The notes: generated by a model not told the origin, from the letters alone. Positions 25,130-34,649 are shown, counted from the stretch's first letter. The stretch is DNA of 64,000 bases from Bacteroidales bacterium UBA5197 (GCA_002412885.1 DHVX01000061.1:128638-192637), one strand, 5' to 3'. Translations and numbers: made by a program.

Positions 25130-27070
25130 ATGACCGAATTAAACTCAAAAATACCCAAGGGGCAACTAGCCGAGAAATGGAACAACTATAAAGCACACAC
25201 CAATCTGGTGAACCCTGCCAATAAACGCAGGCTTGAAGTGATTGTAGTTGGAACCGGACTTGCCGGCGCATCAGCCGCAGCCAGTCTGGCTGAACTGGGC
25301 TTTAAAGTAAAGAATTATTGCTACCAGGACAGTCCTCGACGGGCACATAGCATTGCAGCCCAGGGAGGCATAAATGCAGCAAAAAATTATCAGAACGATG
25401 GTGACAGCGTTTATCGTCTGTTTTATGATACCATTAAAGGTGGCGATTACCGTTCACGCGAAGCCAATGTTTACCGGCTTGCAGAAGTAAGTAACGCCAT
25501 CATTGATCAATGTGTGGCACAGGGCGTTCCTTTTGCCCGCGAATATGGCGGATTGCTCGACAACCGTTCATTCGGAGGCGCACAGGTTTCACGAACCTTT
25601 TATGCCCGTGGACAAACCGGACAGCAATTGCTTCTGGGTGCTTACAGTGCATTGAGCCGTCAGGTTAAAAAAGGCAATGTAGAACTTTTTACCCGTCATG
25701 AAATGCTTGATGTGGTGCTGGTTGAAGGTCGTGCCCGCGGAATTATTGTTCGTGACATGATTTCAGGGGCCATTGAGCGGCATGCTGCTCATGCAGTGGT
25801 TCTTGCCACGGGTGGTTATGGAAACGTATTCTTCCTTTCAACAAATGCCATGGGATCAAATGCGACTGCCGTATGGAAAGCTTACAAACGTGGCGCATTT
25901 TTCGGCAACCCGAGCTTCACTCAGATTCACCCGACCTGCATTCCGGTGCACGGAGATTTCCAGTCGAAACTGACGCTGATGAGCGAAAGTCTCCGAAATG
26001 ATGGTCGTATCTGGGTGCCAAAAAACAAAGAAGATGCAGAAAAAATAAGACATGGAAAACTTCAGCCAACACAACTGGCTGAAGAAGACAGAGATTACTA
26101 CCTCGAACGCAGATATCCGGCGTTTGGAAATCTGGTGCCACGCGATGTGGCTTCACGTGCTGCCAAAGAACGTTGCGATGCCGGATACGGTGTCGGGGAA
26201 ACCGGACTTGCTGTTTACCTTGACTTCAGCGATTCTATCAGCCGACTTGGCAAAAACGTGATTGAAGCCCGTTATGGCAATCTCTTCCAGATGTACGAAA
26301 AAATTGTGGATGAAAATCCTTACAAAACCCCGATGATGATATACCCGGCAGTGCATTACACAATGGGTGGACTGTGGGTTGATTATGAACTGATGACTAC
26401 CGTTCCCGGATTGTTTGCCATTGGAGAAGCCAATTTCAGCGATCACGGCGCCAACCGCCTGGGAGCATCTGCATTGATGCAGGGATTGGCTGACGGCTAC
26501 TTCGTGCTGCCATATACCATTCAGAATTATCTTTCTGACCAGATCAGGGTGCCGAATTTTTCACCCGACCTGCCTGAATTTTTACGCACAGAGGCAGAAG
26601 CTAAAGCCAGACTTCAAAAACTGATGGATGTAAAAGGCAATCAGACTGTTGACAGCTTCCATAAACGCCTGGGTCACTTTATGTGGGAATATGTTGGCAT
26701 GGGTCGAAATGCCGAAGGCTTAAAGAAGGCCATCACTGAAATAGCCAAATTACGCGAAGAATTCTGGAAAGATGTAAAAATCCCCGGAGAGCTTAATGAG
26801 ATCAATCCCGAACTTGAAAAAGCAGGCCGTGTTGCCGATTTTCTTGAACTCGGAGAACTTATGGCACGCGATGCACTTGATCGTAAGGAATCATGCGGCG
26901 GTCACTTCCGTGAAGAATATCAGACTCCTGAAGGCGAAGCACTGCGCGATGACCAGAATCTGATGTTTGTTTCGGCATGGGAATTCACCGGCGAAAATAA
27001 GGAACCCATAATGAACAAAGAGCCGCTCGATTACGAGTTTGTGGAAGTTAAACAGAGGAATTACAAATAA
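25130..27070 (+). CDS. sdhA: succinate dehydrogenase/fumarate reductase flavoprotein subunit
   Basis: Catalytic subunit that interconverts succinate and fumarate. 646 residues. The FAD Rossmann motif is VVGTGLAGASAAASLAELG (GxGxxG at Gly41-Gly46). The flavinylated His is expected at residue 73 in AHSIAAQGGINAAKNY. Active-site regions include SRTFYARGQTGQQLLLG, PTCIP and HYTMGGLWVDY, with SDHGANRLGASALMQGLADG near the capping domain. The length and lack of Tat signal suit the soluble subunit of type B enzymes. It lies between sdhC and sdhB, 12 bp before sdhB. Confidence 0.96.
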   Translation: MTELNSKIPKGQLAEKWNNYKAHTNLVNPANKRRLEVIVVGTGLAGASAAASLAELGFKVKNYCYQDSPRRAHSIAAQGGINAAKNYQNDGDSVYRLFYDTIKGGDYRSREANVYRLAEVSNAIIDQCVAQGVPFAREYGGLLDNRSFGGAQVSRTFYARGQTGQQLLLGAYSALSRQVKKGNVELFTRHEMLDVVLVEGRARGIIVRDMISGAIERHAAHAVVLATGGYGNVFFLSTNAMGSNATAVWKAYKRGAFFGNPSFTQIHPTCIPVHGDFQSKLTLMSESLRNDGRIWVPKNKEDAEKIRHGKLQPTQLAEEDRDYYLERRYPAFGNLVPRDVASRAAKERCDAGYGVGETGLAVYLDFSDSISRLGKNVIEARYGNLFQMYEKIVDENPYKTPMMIYPAVHYTMGGLWVDYELMTTVPGLFAIGEANFSDHGANRLGASALMQGLADGYFVLPYTIQNYLSDQIRVPNFSPDLPEFLRTEAEAKARLQKLMDVKGNQTVDSFHKRLGHFMWEYVGMGRNAEGLKKAITEIAKLREEFWKDVKIPGELNEINPELEKAGRVADFLELGELMARDALDRKESCGGHFREEYQTPEGEALRDDQNLMFVSAWEFTGENKEPIMNKEPLDYEFVEVKQRNYK

Positions 27071-27082
27071 ATACCACTGAAC

Positions 27083-27856
27083 ATGAATTTAACACTCAAA
27101 ATATGGCGTCAGAAAAACGCCACCAGTAAAGGTAAATTTGTCACCTATAAAGTGAATGACATCTCGCCCAACAGTTCGTTTCTTGAGATGATGGATATTC
27201 TCAATGAGTCAATAGTACTTAAAGGAGAAGATCCGGTAGCATTCGATCATGATTGCCGCGAAGGAATCTGTGGCGCCTGCAGTATGTATATCAACGGCCG
27301 GCCGCATGGACCCGACAAAGCAATCACCACCTGCCAGTTGCATATGCGCAGGTTTAAAGATGGTGAAACCATCGTAATAGAACCATGGCGGGCACGTCCA
27401 TTCCCGGTTCTGAAAGATCTGATTGTTGACAGAACATCCTTTGACAAAATCATTCAGGCTGGTGGATATATTTCTATAAATACAGGCGGTATTCCTGATG
27501 CAAATGCGATTCCTATTCCAAAAACAGATGCAGATCTTTCGATGGATGCTGCTTCTTGCATTGGATGTGGCGCATGTGTGGCAGCATGCAAAAATGCTTC
27601 GGCCATGCTGTTTGTTTCGGCCAAAGTATCGCAGTTTGCCTTACTTCCCCAGGGAAAAATTGAGGCCGCTGAGCGCGTACACAATATGGTCGCAGAAATG
27701 GACCGCCTCGGTTTTGGCAATTGCACCAATACCGGAGCCTGCGAAGCTGAGTGTCCTAAAGAAATTTCGATTTCAAATATTGCACGTATGAACCGGGAAT
27801 TTCTTTGCTCCAAAATCGGTGCACCAAAGGTTAAAGAAGAGTCCGGAGGTTTCTGA
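27083..27856 (+). CDS. sdhB: succinate dehydrogenase/fumarate reductase iron-sulfur subunit
   Basis: Carries electrons from FAD to the quinone site. 257 residues. [2Fe-2S] ligands are Cys58, Cys63, Cys66 and Cys84 (CREGICGACSMYI ... TTCQ). The [4Fe-4S] set is Cys159, Cys162, Cys165 and Cys169 (CIGCGACVAACKNAS). The remaining Cys214, Cys220 and Cys224 (CTNTGACEAECPKEISI) belong to the [3Fe-4S] cluster. All ligands are present. Last gene of sdhCAB, followed by a short hairpin at 27864. Confidence 0.96.
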   Translation: MNLTLKIWRQKNATSKGKFVTYKVNDISPNSSFLEMMDILNESIVLKGEDPVAFDHDCREGICGACSMYINGRPHGPDKAITTCQLHMRRFKDGETIVIEPWRARPFPVLKDLIVDRTSFDKIIQAGGYISINTGGIPDANAIPIPKTDADLSMDAASCIGCGACVAACKNASAMLFVSAKVSQFALLPQGKIEAAERVHNMVAEMDRLGFGNCTNTGACEAECPKEISISNIARMNREFLCSKIGAPKVKEESGGF

Positions 27857-27863
27857 TTCATAT

Positions 27864-27882
27864 GCCTGTCTAACAGGCTTTT
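27864..27882 (+). terminator. short terminator-like hairpin after sdhB
   Basis: GCCTGT-CTA-ACAGGC is a perfect 6-bp stem followed by only four T. It may attenuate rather than stop transcription into the protease gene 13 bp further on. Confidence 0.55.
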
Positions 27883-27894
27883 ACACCTACTATA

Positions 27895-30800
27895 ATGATA
27901 TTCTCATACACAAGTATTCTGCTCACTGCCTTATTGGTAGTGGGCAGTTTTTCTCAGATAAGCGGCCAAAATCCAGCTAAATATTCTGCAACCAAAGGAA
28001 CATCACGTACCCTTCAGAAAGGCATAGACTTTCCCGATTTTCCGCAACTCGGGAGCAGTAAGATAAACCGATCCATCACACTTCCTTCAGTAGTTGATAA
28101 TTCAACGCAACCTTACCTCAGACCGGTATTCCAACAAACAGGTGCTTCCTGCGGGCAATCTGCATCGGTGGCTTATAATTTTTGCTACGAAATCAACAGA
28201 CTCAGGCAATTACCTTCCGATACCATTTCCAACACCTACCCTGATCATTTCACCTGGAATTTCATGAACGGGACATTGCCGTATTATGGCGAAGGGGTCA
28301 GCTATTTCCACACATTCGATATTCTTTATGATGCCGGAAATCCCACCGAAGAGGTTTACGGGCCTATCACCATGGATGATTCTTATTACTGGATGAGTGG
28401 CTATGAAAAGTATTTTTCAGCCATGCATAACCGGATATCAGGAGCAAACTCAATACATGCAGGAACCCCCGAGGGCCTGGAAATACTGAAACACTGGTTA
28501 CACAACCATCTGGAGGGTTCCGAAGTGGGAGGAGTGGCTAACTTTTATGCAGGGGTGCCGAACTATGCACACCTTCCTCCGAATTCGCCGGAGGCAGGAA
28601 AAGCAGTAATTACAACATGGATGCCAAACGCAAGTCACGCCATGACAATTGTAGGGTACAATGACTCCATACGATTTGACCGAAATGGTGATGGAATGTT
28701 TACCAATCACCTCGACATAAACAACGATGGTGTGGTTGATATGAAAGACTGGGAAATTGGTGGATTGAAGTTTATAAACTCCTATGGTAATTGGTTTGGA
28801 GATGAAGGATTCTGCTATATGCTATATTCGTCTCTGGCAATAAAATACGGGCAGGGCGGCATATGGAACAACTCTGTTCATGTACTTTTTCCTGACACAG
28901 CATACAAGCCTCAATTGACCGTTAAAGCATCTGTAAAGCACAACAAAAGAGGGCGCTTGAAAATCTCAGCCGGCATAAGCACCGACACAAGTCGTTATGT
29001 TCCTGATCATACCATGGATTTTTCTATATTCAATTATCAGGGATTGGATTACTATATGGCAGGGAATAAGAATCCCGATGGGAAAACCCTTGAATTTGGA
29101 CTTGACATCTCCCCTCTCTTATCATATGTTGAAGCAGGTGAGACGGCGCGTATTTTCCTTATCATTGACGAAAAAGACATTGATAGTAAAGGCGATGGCT
29201 TTGTTCTGGATTTTCAGGCAATCACGCACACCGGAATAGAAGATGTGATTTATGAAAGCAACGAAACTCCGGCAGCAATCATAAACCATGGCCGGACGAT
29301 TGTTACAACCACAATCATTAGCAATTCAGAACCGCCTGCTTTAACGATTGACGAGGTTCAATTGGTAACTCCCGGAAACACTAATATTTTGACTGCCGTT
29401 GCATCAGGAGGTGAAGCTCCCTATGAATGGGCAATTGAGCAGATTTATTATGCAACTGACAGCTTGATGGATTATCCCGAACCTGAAGGTGAGACACTAA
29501 CTCCCACAAACAATTCAAAAGGGTACTCCACAGTTGCTTTGCCATTCACATTCCCCTTTTTCGGCCAGGAGTATGACACCGTATTCATGCATGTGAATGG
29601 CTACATCATGTTTCTTCGTGCCGATATGCCATACTATTACCTGCTTTTTGACGAGCCTTACCTCAGACAATTAAAAGCTATCGCTGGATGCATGCATAAG
29701 GATCTTATGCTGACCAATTCAAATAATTACCTGAAGGCCACCACAAGTAACGACAAGGCCATATTGTCATGGAAAATATCAAAACCTCTCAATGGAGGCA
29801 GAGCAGAATTTTCAATTACGCTTACCCCCGATGGAGCCATTTCAGTTCAGTTCGGAGATGTATTTCTCCCGTCGATGATGCCCATTACCGGAATCAGCAA
29901 CGGCATATCACGCAATTATATTCCTGCTTCACGAAACGGAATTTTACCAATTAAAGGGGAAATCAGAAAATTCATTCCCTCATCGCCTCCAGATATTGCT
30001 GTATTGAATGGCCCGGGACTTATAAATACTGATATTCCGGCCAATTTCACTTCCGGGAAGTTTATGTTGCGGATTACCGACAGCAACCGTCTGAAATCCG
30101 AAAAAATCATCACCCTGACCACAGGCCCGCTGATCAGCATTGAACTTGCCGATTCATCAGCTTTACTAAGTCCGGGATCAAACATTCCGCTAACCGTTAA
30201 AATCCGGAATGCAAGTCAGCAAGACTTAGAGAATTCGACTTTTGAGGTTTTGACCGGATCTTCAAACCTAAGCATTTCGGGCCAGGGACTTAACGGATTG
30301 AACATCCCGGCCGGTCAGACAGTGGAAATAAAAAATCAATTCAGTATGCTAATTGCTGACAGCATTTCGTCGCAACAGCCATTAAGATTGCATGGAAGAT
30401 TCGTCACCGATGGTAAAGAGGTCAATACATTTGCAACATTTTCCACTTCAATTCCACTTCTGGTTCTAATGCCACCCGTAGTGCAGGACAACGACAACAA
30501 CATCGCTGATCCGGGCGAAGAAGTAGCGGTGGTTTTCAGCATATTCAACCCCGGGAATGCAGATGCCGGTATGCTAAGTGCTGAACTGACTATAGATAAT
30601 CCTTTTGCAGCCCTTACCAGCTCGTCAGGACTTTTGCCGGGCAAATTGGATGCATTTGCACTGAAAAGGATTGCATTCCAGATGAAAGTGAATGACAACA
30701 CCCCTCCCGGCACGCTCATTCCCATCACGCTCAATGTAAGCAGTGAAAATGCCGGCACAAAAACCGAAAGCTATGTTCTGGATCTTGGGATGCCCCAAAT

Positions 30801-31914
30801 AGTGGTTATTGACAAAGATAAAAATCAAAATTCGGCTGTCCACATTGCTCACGCTCTCAAGCAGATCAATGTTTCGAGCGAAATGCTGGAATCAATTGAC
30901 ACGCAGGTGAATGATTATAAGGTTGCATTTCTTTCGCTGGGTTTTTTCATGCAAAATCACCGGCTTACCCCGTACGAAGACAGTTTGCTGGTTTCATTCC
31001 TGAAAAATGGCGGCAAATTATATCTCGAAGGTGGCGCTTTCTTTAAGCAGGATCCGGTTACTGAATTACGGGGTAAATTAGGAGTGACAGGTCTTACACA
31101 AGCCTGGGCAAAACCGGCTGACACCCTTATTGGTATTGAAGGTACTCCTTTGGAAGGTTTTAAGATCGATTACCGGGGAGACGCGATCAGAGGTGAAAAT
31201 CTTATCGCACTGGAGCCTGCTGTTACATGGCTGAGCGACAAAAACTCAGGCCTTAACTTTGTGGCAGCGCTTGATTCAGGAACCTACAAAACCATTGCTT
31301 CCAGTGTTGAATTCGGAGGTTTTTTCATGTACAACAGTCCCGGTCGAACGGAACTGATCAAACGTTATCTTGATTTTCTTGACTTTCCGACCACTCCATT
31401 GTGTGTAACATTCCGGTCATCTGCCCATCAGATATGCCAGGGTAACAGCATTTCATTCGCATCCAATTACAGCAAACTTCCGGTTACCTGGAACTGGTCA
31501 TTCCCGGGAGGTACGCCCGACACATGGAACGGCCCACTTCCTGAAATACAATACAAAACTCCCGGCACTTATGATGTTATTTTAACAGCAGGCGATGGAA
31601 TTGAAAACAATACTTTTTTCATTGAAAATATGATAACCGTAAATGAGTGCCTTGGAATCCGCGAAGCTAATACTCACCGGTTGAAAATATATCCGAATCC
31701 GGCCAATGATAAACTGACAATTGAATCAGAATCAATCGTTGGGCTGGCAGAAATCAGTCTGCTTGATTCCAAAGGGATGGAGGTATTCAGGCAGATTCTC
31801 CACTCAGACAACCACAGCATTAAAGTATCACTTCCGCAGTTAAAAGCCGGATTTTACATCCTGAGGTTAAACCATGACGGTAAAATCACCTGGTCTAAAC
31901 TCATCATTCAATGA
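27895..31914 (+). CDS. T9SS-secreted papain-like (C1) cysteine protease, 1339 residues
   Basis: A signal peptide covers about 1-25. The protease domain is about 60-340, with oxyanion Gln80, nucleophile Cys86 (QQTGASCGQSASVAY), catalytic His248 (NASHAMTIVGYND) and Asn295 (FINSYGNWFGDEGFCYML). Between His and Asn sits DRNGDG...DINNDGVVDMKDW (about 262-286), resembling paired calcium loops of dockerin or EF-hand type. The middle (about 340-1130) is beta-rich and unassigned, with repeated Ig-like or CARDB-like stretches. A PKD domain follows (about 1160-1240, WNWSFPGGTPDTW, YKTPGTYDVILTAGDG). The last ~80 residues are a T9SS type A domain (LKIYPNPANDKLTIE, LKAGFYILRL). It probably degrades extracellular protein; substrate unknown. 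Confidence 0.85.
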   Translation: MIFSYTSILLTALLVVGSFSQISGQNPAKYSATKGTSRTLQKGIDFPDFPQLGSSKINRSITLPSVVDNSTQPYLRPVFQQTGASCGQSASVAYNFCYEINRLRQLPSDTISNTYPDHFTWNFMNGTLPYYGEGVSYFHTFDILYDAGNPTEEVYGPITMDDSYYWMSGYEKYFSAMHNRISGANSIHAGTPEGLEILKHWLHNHLEGSEVGGVANFYAGVPNYAHLPPNSPEAGKAVITTWMPNASHAMTIVGYNDSIRFDRNGDGMFTNHLDINNDGVVDMKDWEIGGLKFINSYGNWFGDEGFCYMLYSSLAIKYGQGGIWNNSVHVLFPDTAYKPQLTVKASVKHNKRGRLKISAGISTDTSRYVPDHTMDFSIFNYQGLDYYMAGNKNPDGKTLEFGLDISPLLSYVEAGETARIFLIIDEKDIDSKGDGFVLDFQAITHTGIEDVIYESNETPAAIINHGRTIVTTTIISNSEPPALTIDEVQLVTPGNTNILTAVASGGEAPYEWAIEQIYYATDSLMDYPEPEGETLTPTNNSKGYSTVALPFTFPFFGQEYDTVFMHVNGYIMFLRADMPYYYLLFDEPYLRQLKAIAGCMHKDLMLTNSNNYLKATTSNDKAILSWKISKPLNGGRAEFSITLTPDGAISVQFGDVFLPSMMPITGISNGISRNYIPASRNGILPIKGEIRKFIPSSPPDIAVLNGPGLINTDIPANFTSGKFMLRITDSNRLKSEKIITLTTGPLISIELADSSALLSPGSNIPLTVKIRNASQQDLENSTFEVLTGSSNLSISGQGLNGLNIPAGQTVEIKNQFSMLIADSISSQQPLRLHGRFVTDGKEVNTFATFSTSIPLLVLMPPVVQDNDNNIADPGEEVAVVFSIFNPGNADAGMLSAELTIDNPFAALTSSSGLLPGKLDAFALKRIAFQMKVNDNTPPGTLIPITLNVSSENAGTKTESYVLDLGMPQIVVIDKDKNQNSAVHIAHALKQINVSSEMLESIDTQVNDYKVAFLSLGFFMQNHRLTPYEDSLLVSFLKNGGKLYLEGGAFFKQDPVTELRGKLGVTGLTQAWAKPADTLIGIEGTPLEGFKIDYRGDAIRGENLIALEPAVTWLSDKNSGLNFVAALDSGTYKTIASSVEFGGFFMYNSPGRTELIKRYLDFLDFPTTPLCVTFRSSAHQICQGNSISFASNYSKLPVTWNWSFPGGTPDTWNGPLPEIQYKTPGTYDVILTAGDGIENNTFFIENMITVNECLGIREANTHRLKIYPNPANDKLTIESESIVGLAEISLLDSKGMEVFRQILHSDNHSIKVSLPQLKAGFYILRLNHDGKITWSKLIIQ

Positions 31915-31966
31915 AGAACAATTGTATAAAAACCCTTAATTTCGCAGTTCAATCCAATACCCTCAG

Positions 31967-33100
31967 ATGAAGTTCAGCGATATTATTGGCAGAGTAGAGA
32001 TTAAAGAGCGGCTTATACGTTCGGTTAAGGAAAACAGGGTAAGTCATGCACAGCTTTTTCTTGGCCCGGAGGGCTCGGGCAAGCTGGCACTTGCGCTTGC
32101 TTATGCACAATACATCAATTGCACCCATCGTACTTCTGACGATTCATGCGGTGTATGCCCATCGTGCACAAAATATGAGAAACTCGCCCATCCTGACCTG
32201 CACTTTGTCTATCCGGTAGCAAAGACAAAAGAAATTGATGACAAGCCGCTCAGCAAACTTTTTATCGCTTACTGGAGAGAACTTGTTATAAAGAAAAAGG
32301 CTGTTTTTAACCAACTCGACTGGCATCAGCACATCGGACTAGAAAACAAACAGGGCATCATCAACGCTGAGGATTGCAACGAAATCATCAGGACACTGAG
32401 TTACAAATCCTACGAATCGGAGTATAAAGTGGTGATTATATGGATGGTAGAGAAGTTATTTCATTCGGCAGCGCCGAAAATACTTAAGATTCTTGAAGAG
32501 CCCCCCGAAAAAACACTTTTTATTCTGATTGCAGAAAAGTCAGAACTTATTCTGCCCACCATTCTTTCAAGAACTCAACTGGTAAAATTTAACCGGCTGA
32601 GCGATGATGAAATCACTGCAGCCGTTATTTCCCACACCTCGTGTACTGCCGAGGAAGCCCGGAAAATAAAATACATTGCTGATGGAAATCTGACCACGGC
32701 CGTCAGAATAATTGAATCAGGGGAATTTGATCAGGCTGATTTTGAGACATTCAGAACCTGGATGAGGCTTTGTTTTAAAAGGGATTTTGCAGAAATTCTC
32801 AAGCTAACGAATGATTTCACAAAATTGGGCAGAGAAAATCAGAAGCGTTTCTTCAATTACTGCCTGAAAGCTACCCGTTTTTGTTTGCTCAATCGCTTTG
32901 ACAACCCGGAACAAATACGTTCGGAAGGAGATGAATTGAAATTTATCCGCGATTTTTCACCATTTATCAATCCTGCAAATGCAGGTTTACTCAATGATGC
33001 TTTTAACGAAGCACACTATCACATTGAAAGAAACGGATCAGCAAACATCATATTCTTAGATCTTTCAATAAACGTAATGCGTTGGCTGAAACTGAAGTAA
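31967..33100 (+). CDS. holB: DNA polymerase III delta-prime subunit
   Basis: Part of the clamp-loader complex. 377 residues. An AAA+ domain opens with IIGRVEIKERL and a P-loop variant GPEGSGK (33-39). A zinc-binding module has Cys52, Cys61, Cys64 and Cys67 (Cx8Cx2Cx2C). The sensor region reads KVVIIWMVEKLFHSAAPKILKILEEPPEKTLFILIA with SRTQLVKF. The modified P-loop is normal for delta-prime, which does not hydrolyse ATP itself. The stop is two bases from the stop of the convergent DivIC-like gene. Confidence 0.92.
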   Translation: MKFSDIIGRVEIKERLIRSVKENRVSHAQLFLGPEGSGKLALALAYAQYINCTHRTSDDSCGVCPSCTKYEKLAHPDLHFVYPVAKTKEIDDKPLSKLFIAYWRELVIKKKAVFNQLDWHQHIGLENKQGIINAEDCNEIIRTLSYKSYESEYKVVIIWMVEKLFHSAAPKILKILEEPPEKTLFILIAEKSELILPTILSRTQLVKFNRLSDDEITAAVISHTSCTAEEARKIKYIADGNLTTAVRIIESGEFDQADFETFRTWMRLCFKRDFAEILKLTNDFTKLGRENQKRFFNYCLKATRFCLLNRFDNPEQIRSEGDELKFIRDFSPFINPANAGLLNDAFNEAHYHIERNGSANIIFLDLSINVMRWLKLK

Positions 33101-33102
33101 CC

Positions 33103-33405
33103 TTATTTTTTCTTTTTCTCCCTGACAATCAGAAAAACATCTTCATCGTCCTTCTTCATAATGTACTTTTCCCGACCGAATTTTTCGAGAGAAACGGTAT
33201 CCGACATCAACTCATGCATTGAGATGCTGTCGCGCTTGATTTCGTTCAAATAAAAATCCTTCTGAACCCTTTTTTCAGTCAGTGTTTTTGCAAGCCGAAC
33301 CTGAGAAATAAAATTATTGCGGTCAAAGAAAGTGAGCCACACCAGAAATGCGGCAATAACCAAAACGTATTTATTACGAAAGAAAGGAGGAATTTTATGC
33401 CACAT
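33103..33405 (-). CDS. septum formation initiator (DivIC/FtsB-like) protein
   Basis: 100 residues: a short cytoplasmic start, one transmembrane helix (about 12-26, KYVLVIAAFLVWLTFF), then a coiled coil (about 35-70) and the family end VSLEKFGREKYIMKKDDEDVFLI. The last segment matches the FtsB/DivIC signature E-x-x-A/G-R-E-x-Y. These bitopic proteins bridge division proteins at the septum. Convergent with holB. Confidence 0.85.
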   Translation of the reverse strand: MWHKIPPFFRNKYVLVIAAFLVWLTFFDRNNFISQVRLAKTLTEKRVQKDFYLNEIKRDSISMHELMSDTVSLEKFGREKYIMKKDDEDVFLIVREKKKK

Positions 33406-33493
33406 AATTTCTGAGAATATCTTCTACAAAAGTAGCAAATTGACGATGCTCAATCAAATAAATGCAAGCTAATTTATCGCTTAAAAGATAAAC

Positions 33494-33745
33494 CTACCTG
33501 AACAGGTCAGAAATATTGATCTGACTTTCGTATAAATGGATCACATCATCAAGCTTGACAAGACTAACCTTATCAATGCGATTGGTCGTCTGATGATACC
33601 AGATTTCCACAAACAGGTTTTCCAGCTTATATAGCCTGACAACAAAGTAAACATGAATCCGGTCGAGCAATTCGTCGCCACGACCGAGCACTGTAGTAAC
33701 TTGCTCAGCAACAGGCATTCTTTGAAATTCGGGTTCTGTGATCAT
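33494..33745 (-). CDS. small conserved-looking protein, unknown
   Basis: 83 residues from the ATG at 33745 (MITEPEFQRMPVAEQVTTVL); a longer frame to 33781 would overlap the upstream gene. Helix-strand content: GRGDELLDRIHVYFVVRLYKL, then LFVEIWYHQTTNRIDKVSL and DDVIHLYESQINI. No recognised domain, signal or membrane segment. It begins 16 bp after the stop of the 241-residue gene and is probably cotranscribed with it. Confidence 0.55.
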   Translation of the reverse strand: MITEPEFQRMPVAEQVTTVLGRGDELLDRIHVYFVVRLYKLENLFVEIWYHQTTNRIDKVSLVKLDDVIHLYESQINISDLFR

Positions 33746-33761
33746 GATTTTTGTCAAACAA

Positions 33762-34487
33762 TTAAAGGCGTGAGACCTCAATATTGTATTTGTCTTTCAG
33801 ATATCTGAGGCGATCGATACTGGCTTTTCTATCGAAGATGCGTACCAGTTCAAACACGCCTTTTTTACAATAAACTCCTGCCTGGGCTGCGTCATAAACC
33901 TTATGTTCCCAGTTATTTCTGATTGAAATACTGGTTCTTTCAAACTGATCCCAGGGTAAATACTTATCCACAACCAGATAATAAGTATCTGCCATATCGG
34001 TGTCTTTATAGATTCCGTCGGCAATTTTATCAAGAATCATATACTTACGGATAGAAATCAGGCTAATGTAAGGTTTCACAGTTCGGCTGGCAAGAAATTC
34101 AATGCCGTTTTTGCTGTAATGTTCAATGATTTGCGGCAATGCACCATAATCATCCATGTTAATGCGGATACATCCGGTTGTTGCATTCTGCAACTCAAGC
34201 CATCCCATTACTGCATCAAAATTCAATCCCGTATCCTTTTTAATTCTGACTGTAGTACGGATAAAATCATCCATATCGTCAAGTCCTCTGTTTTTGATTA
34301 CCGCAAAAATCGAGCGGGGCTTCTGCTCTTCTTCATTCATTGGAATGTGAAAATGATCGTAAAACCCTGGAAACGGATCTAAATCCTCCAATATCAATTC
34401 ACTAAATTTGTAGTCAGATTCAAGGGTTGCAATTTTTTCTTTTTTAACTACAAACCCAAGGGATTCAATCCGGTTCAGATTCTCCAT
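33762..34487 (-). CDS. conserved-looking protein of unknown function, 241 residues
   Basis: I do not recognise a family. It is a soluble protein with no signal or membrane helix. Visible elements are IESLGFVVKKEKIATLESDYKF, FPGFYDHFHIPMNE, ATTGCIRINMDDYGALPQI, DTYYLVVDKYLPWDQFERT and a C-terminal DRLRYLKDKYNIEVSRL. The strand-rich middle with repeated YxxL/IxI might be a lipid- or nucleotide-binding fold, but nothing catalytic is seen. Its ATG directly abuts one arm of a perfect 19-bp inverted repeat (34488-34605). A small gene follows after 16 bp. Confidence 0.6.
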   Translation of the reverse strand: MENLNRIESLGFVVKKEKIATLESDYKFSELILEDLDPFPGFYDHFHIPMNEEEQKPRSIFAVIKNRGLDDMDDFIRTTVRIKKDTGLNFDAVMGWLELQNATTGCIRINMDDYGALPQIIEHYSKNGIEFLASRTVKPYISLISIRKYMILDKIADGIYKDTDMADTYYLVVDKYLPWDQFERTSISIRNNWEHKVYDAAQAGVYCKKGVFELVRIFDRKASIDRLRYLKDKYNIEVSRL

Positions 34488-34605
34488 AGAACAGTTTTTT
34501 TTTGTTGGTCAGAATAATTAATTTTAACATGCAGATAGCAAGATACCTGCCCGTTGACATATAACAGTAAAAATACAAAATTGTTAAACAAAAAAAAACT
34601 GTTCT
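34488..34605 (-). promoter_or_regulatory. perfect 19-bp inverted repeat in the leader of the 241-residue gene
   Basis: AGAACAGTTTTTTTTTGTT (34488-34506) is the exact reverse complement of AACAAAAAAAAACTGTTCT (34587-34605), with 80 bases between. On the minus-strand transcript the second arm ends directly before the ATG, so a folded leader would hide the start region. The arms are AT-rich but include ACAG/CTGT pairs, so this is not just a homopolymer. Confidence 0.55.
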
Positions 34606-34649
34606 TTAAATGGTCAGGTAAAATGCTCCTCCTGCCCCGTTTGACAGGC

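Noticed and set aside
27454..27861. 135-residue frame opposite sdhB
   Set aside because: Antisense of three cysteine-cluster motifs in sdhB; no independent support.
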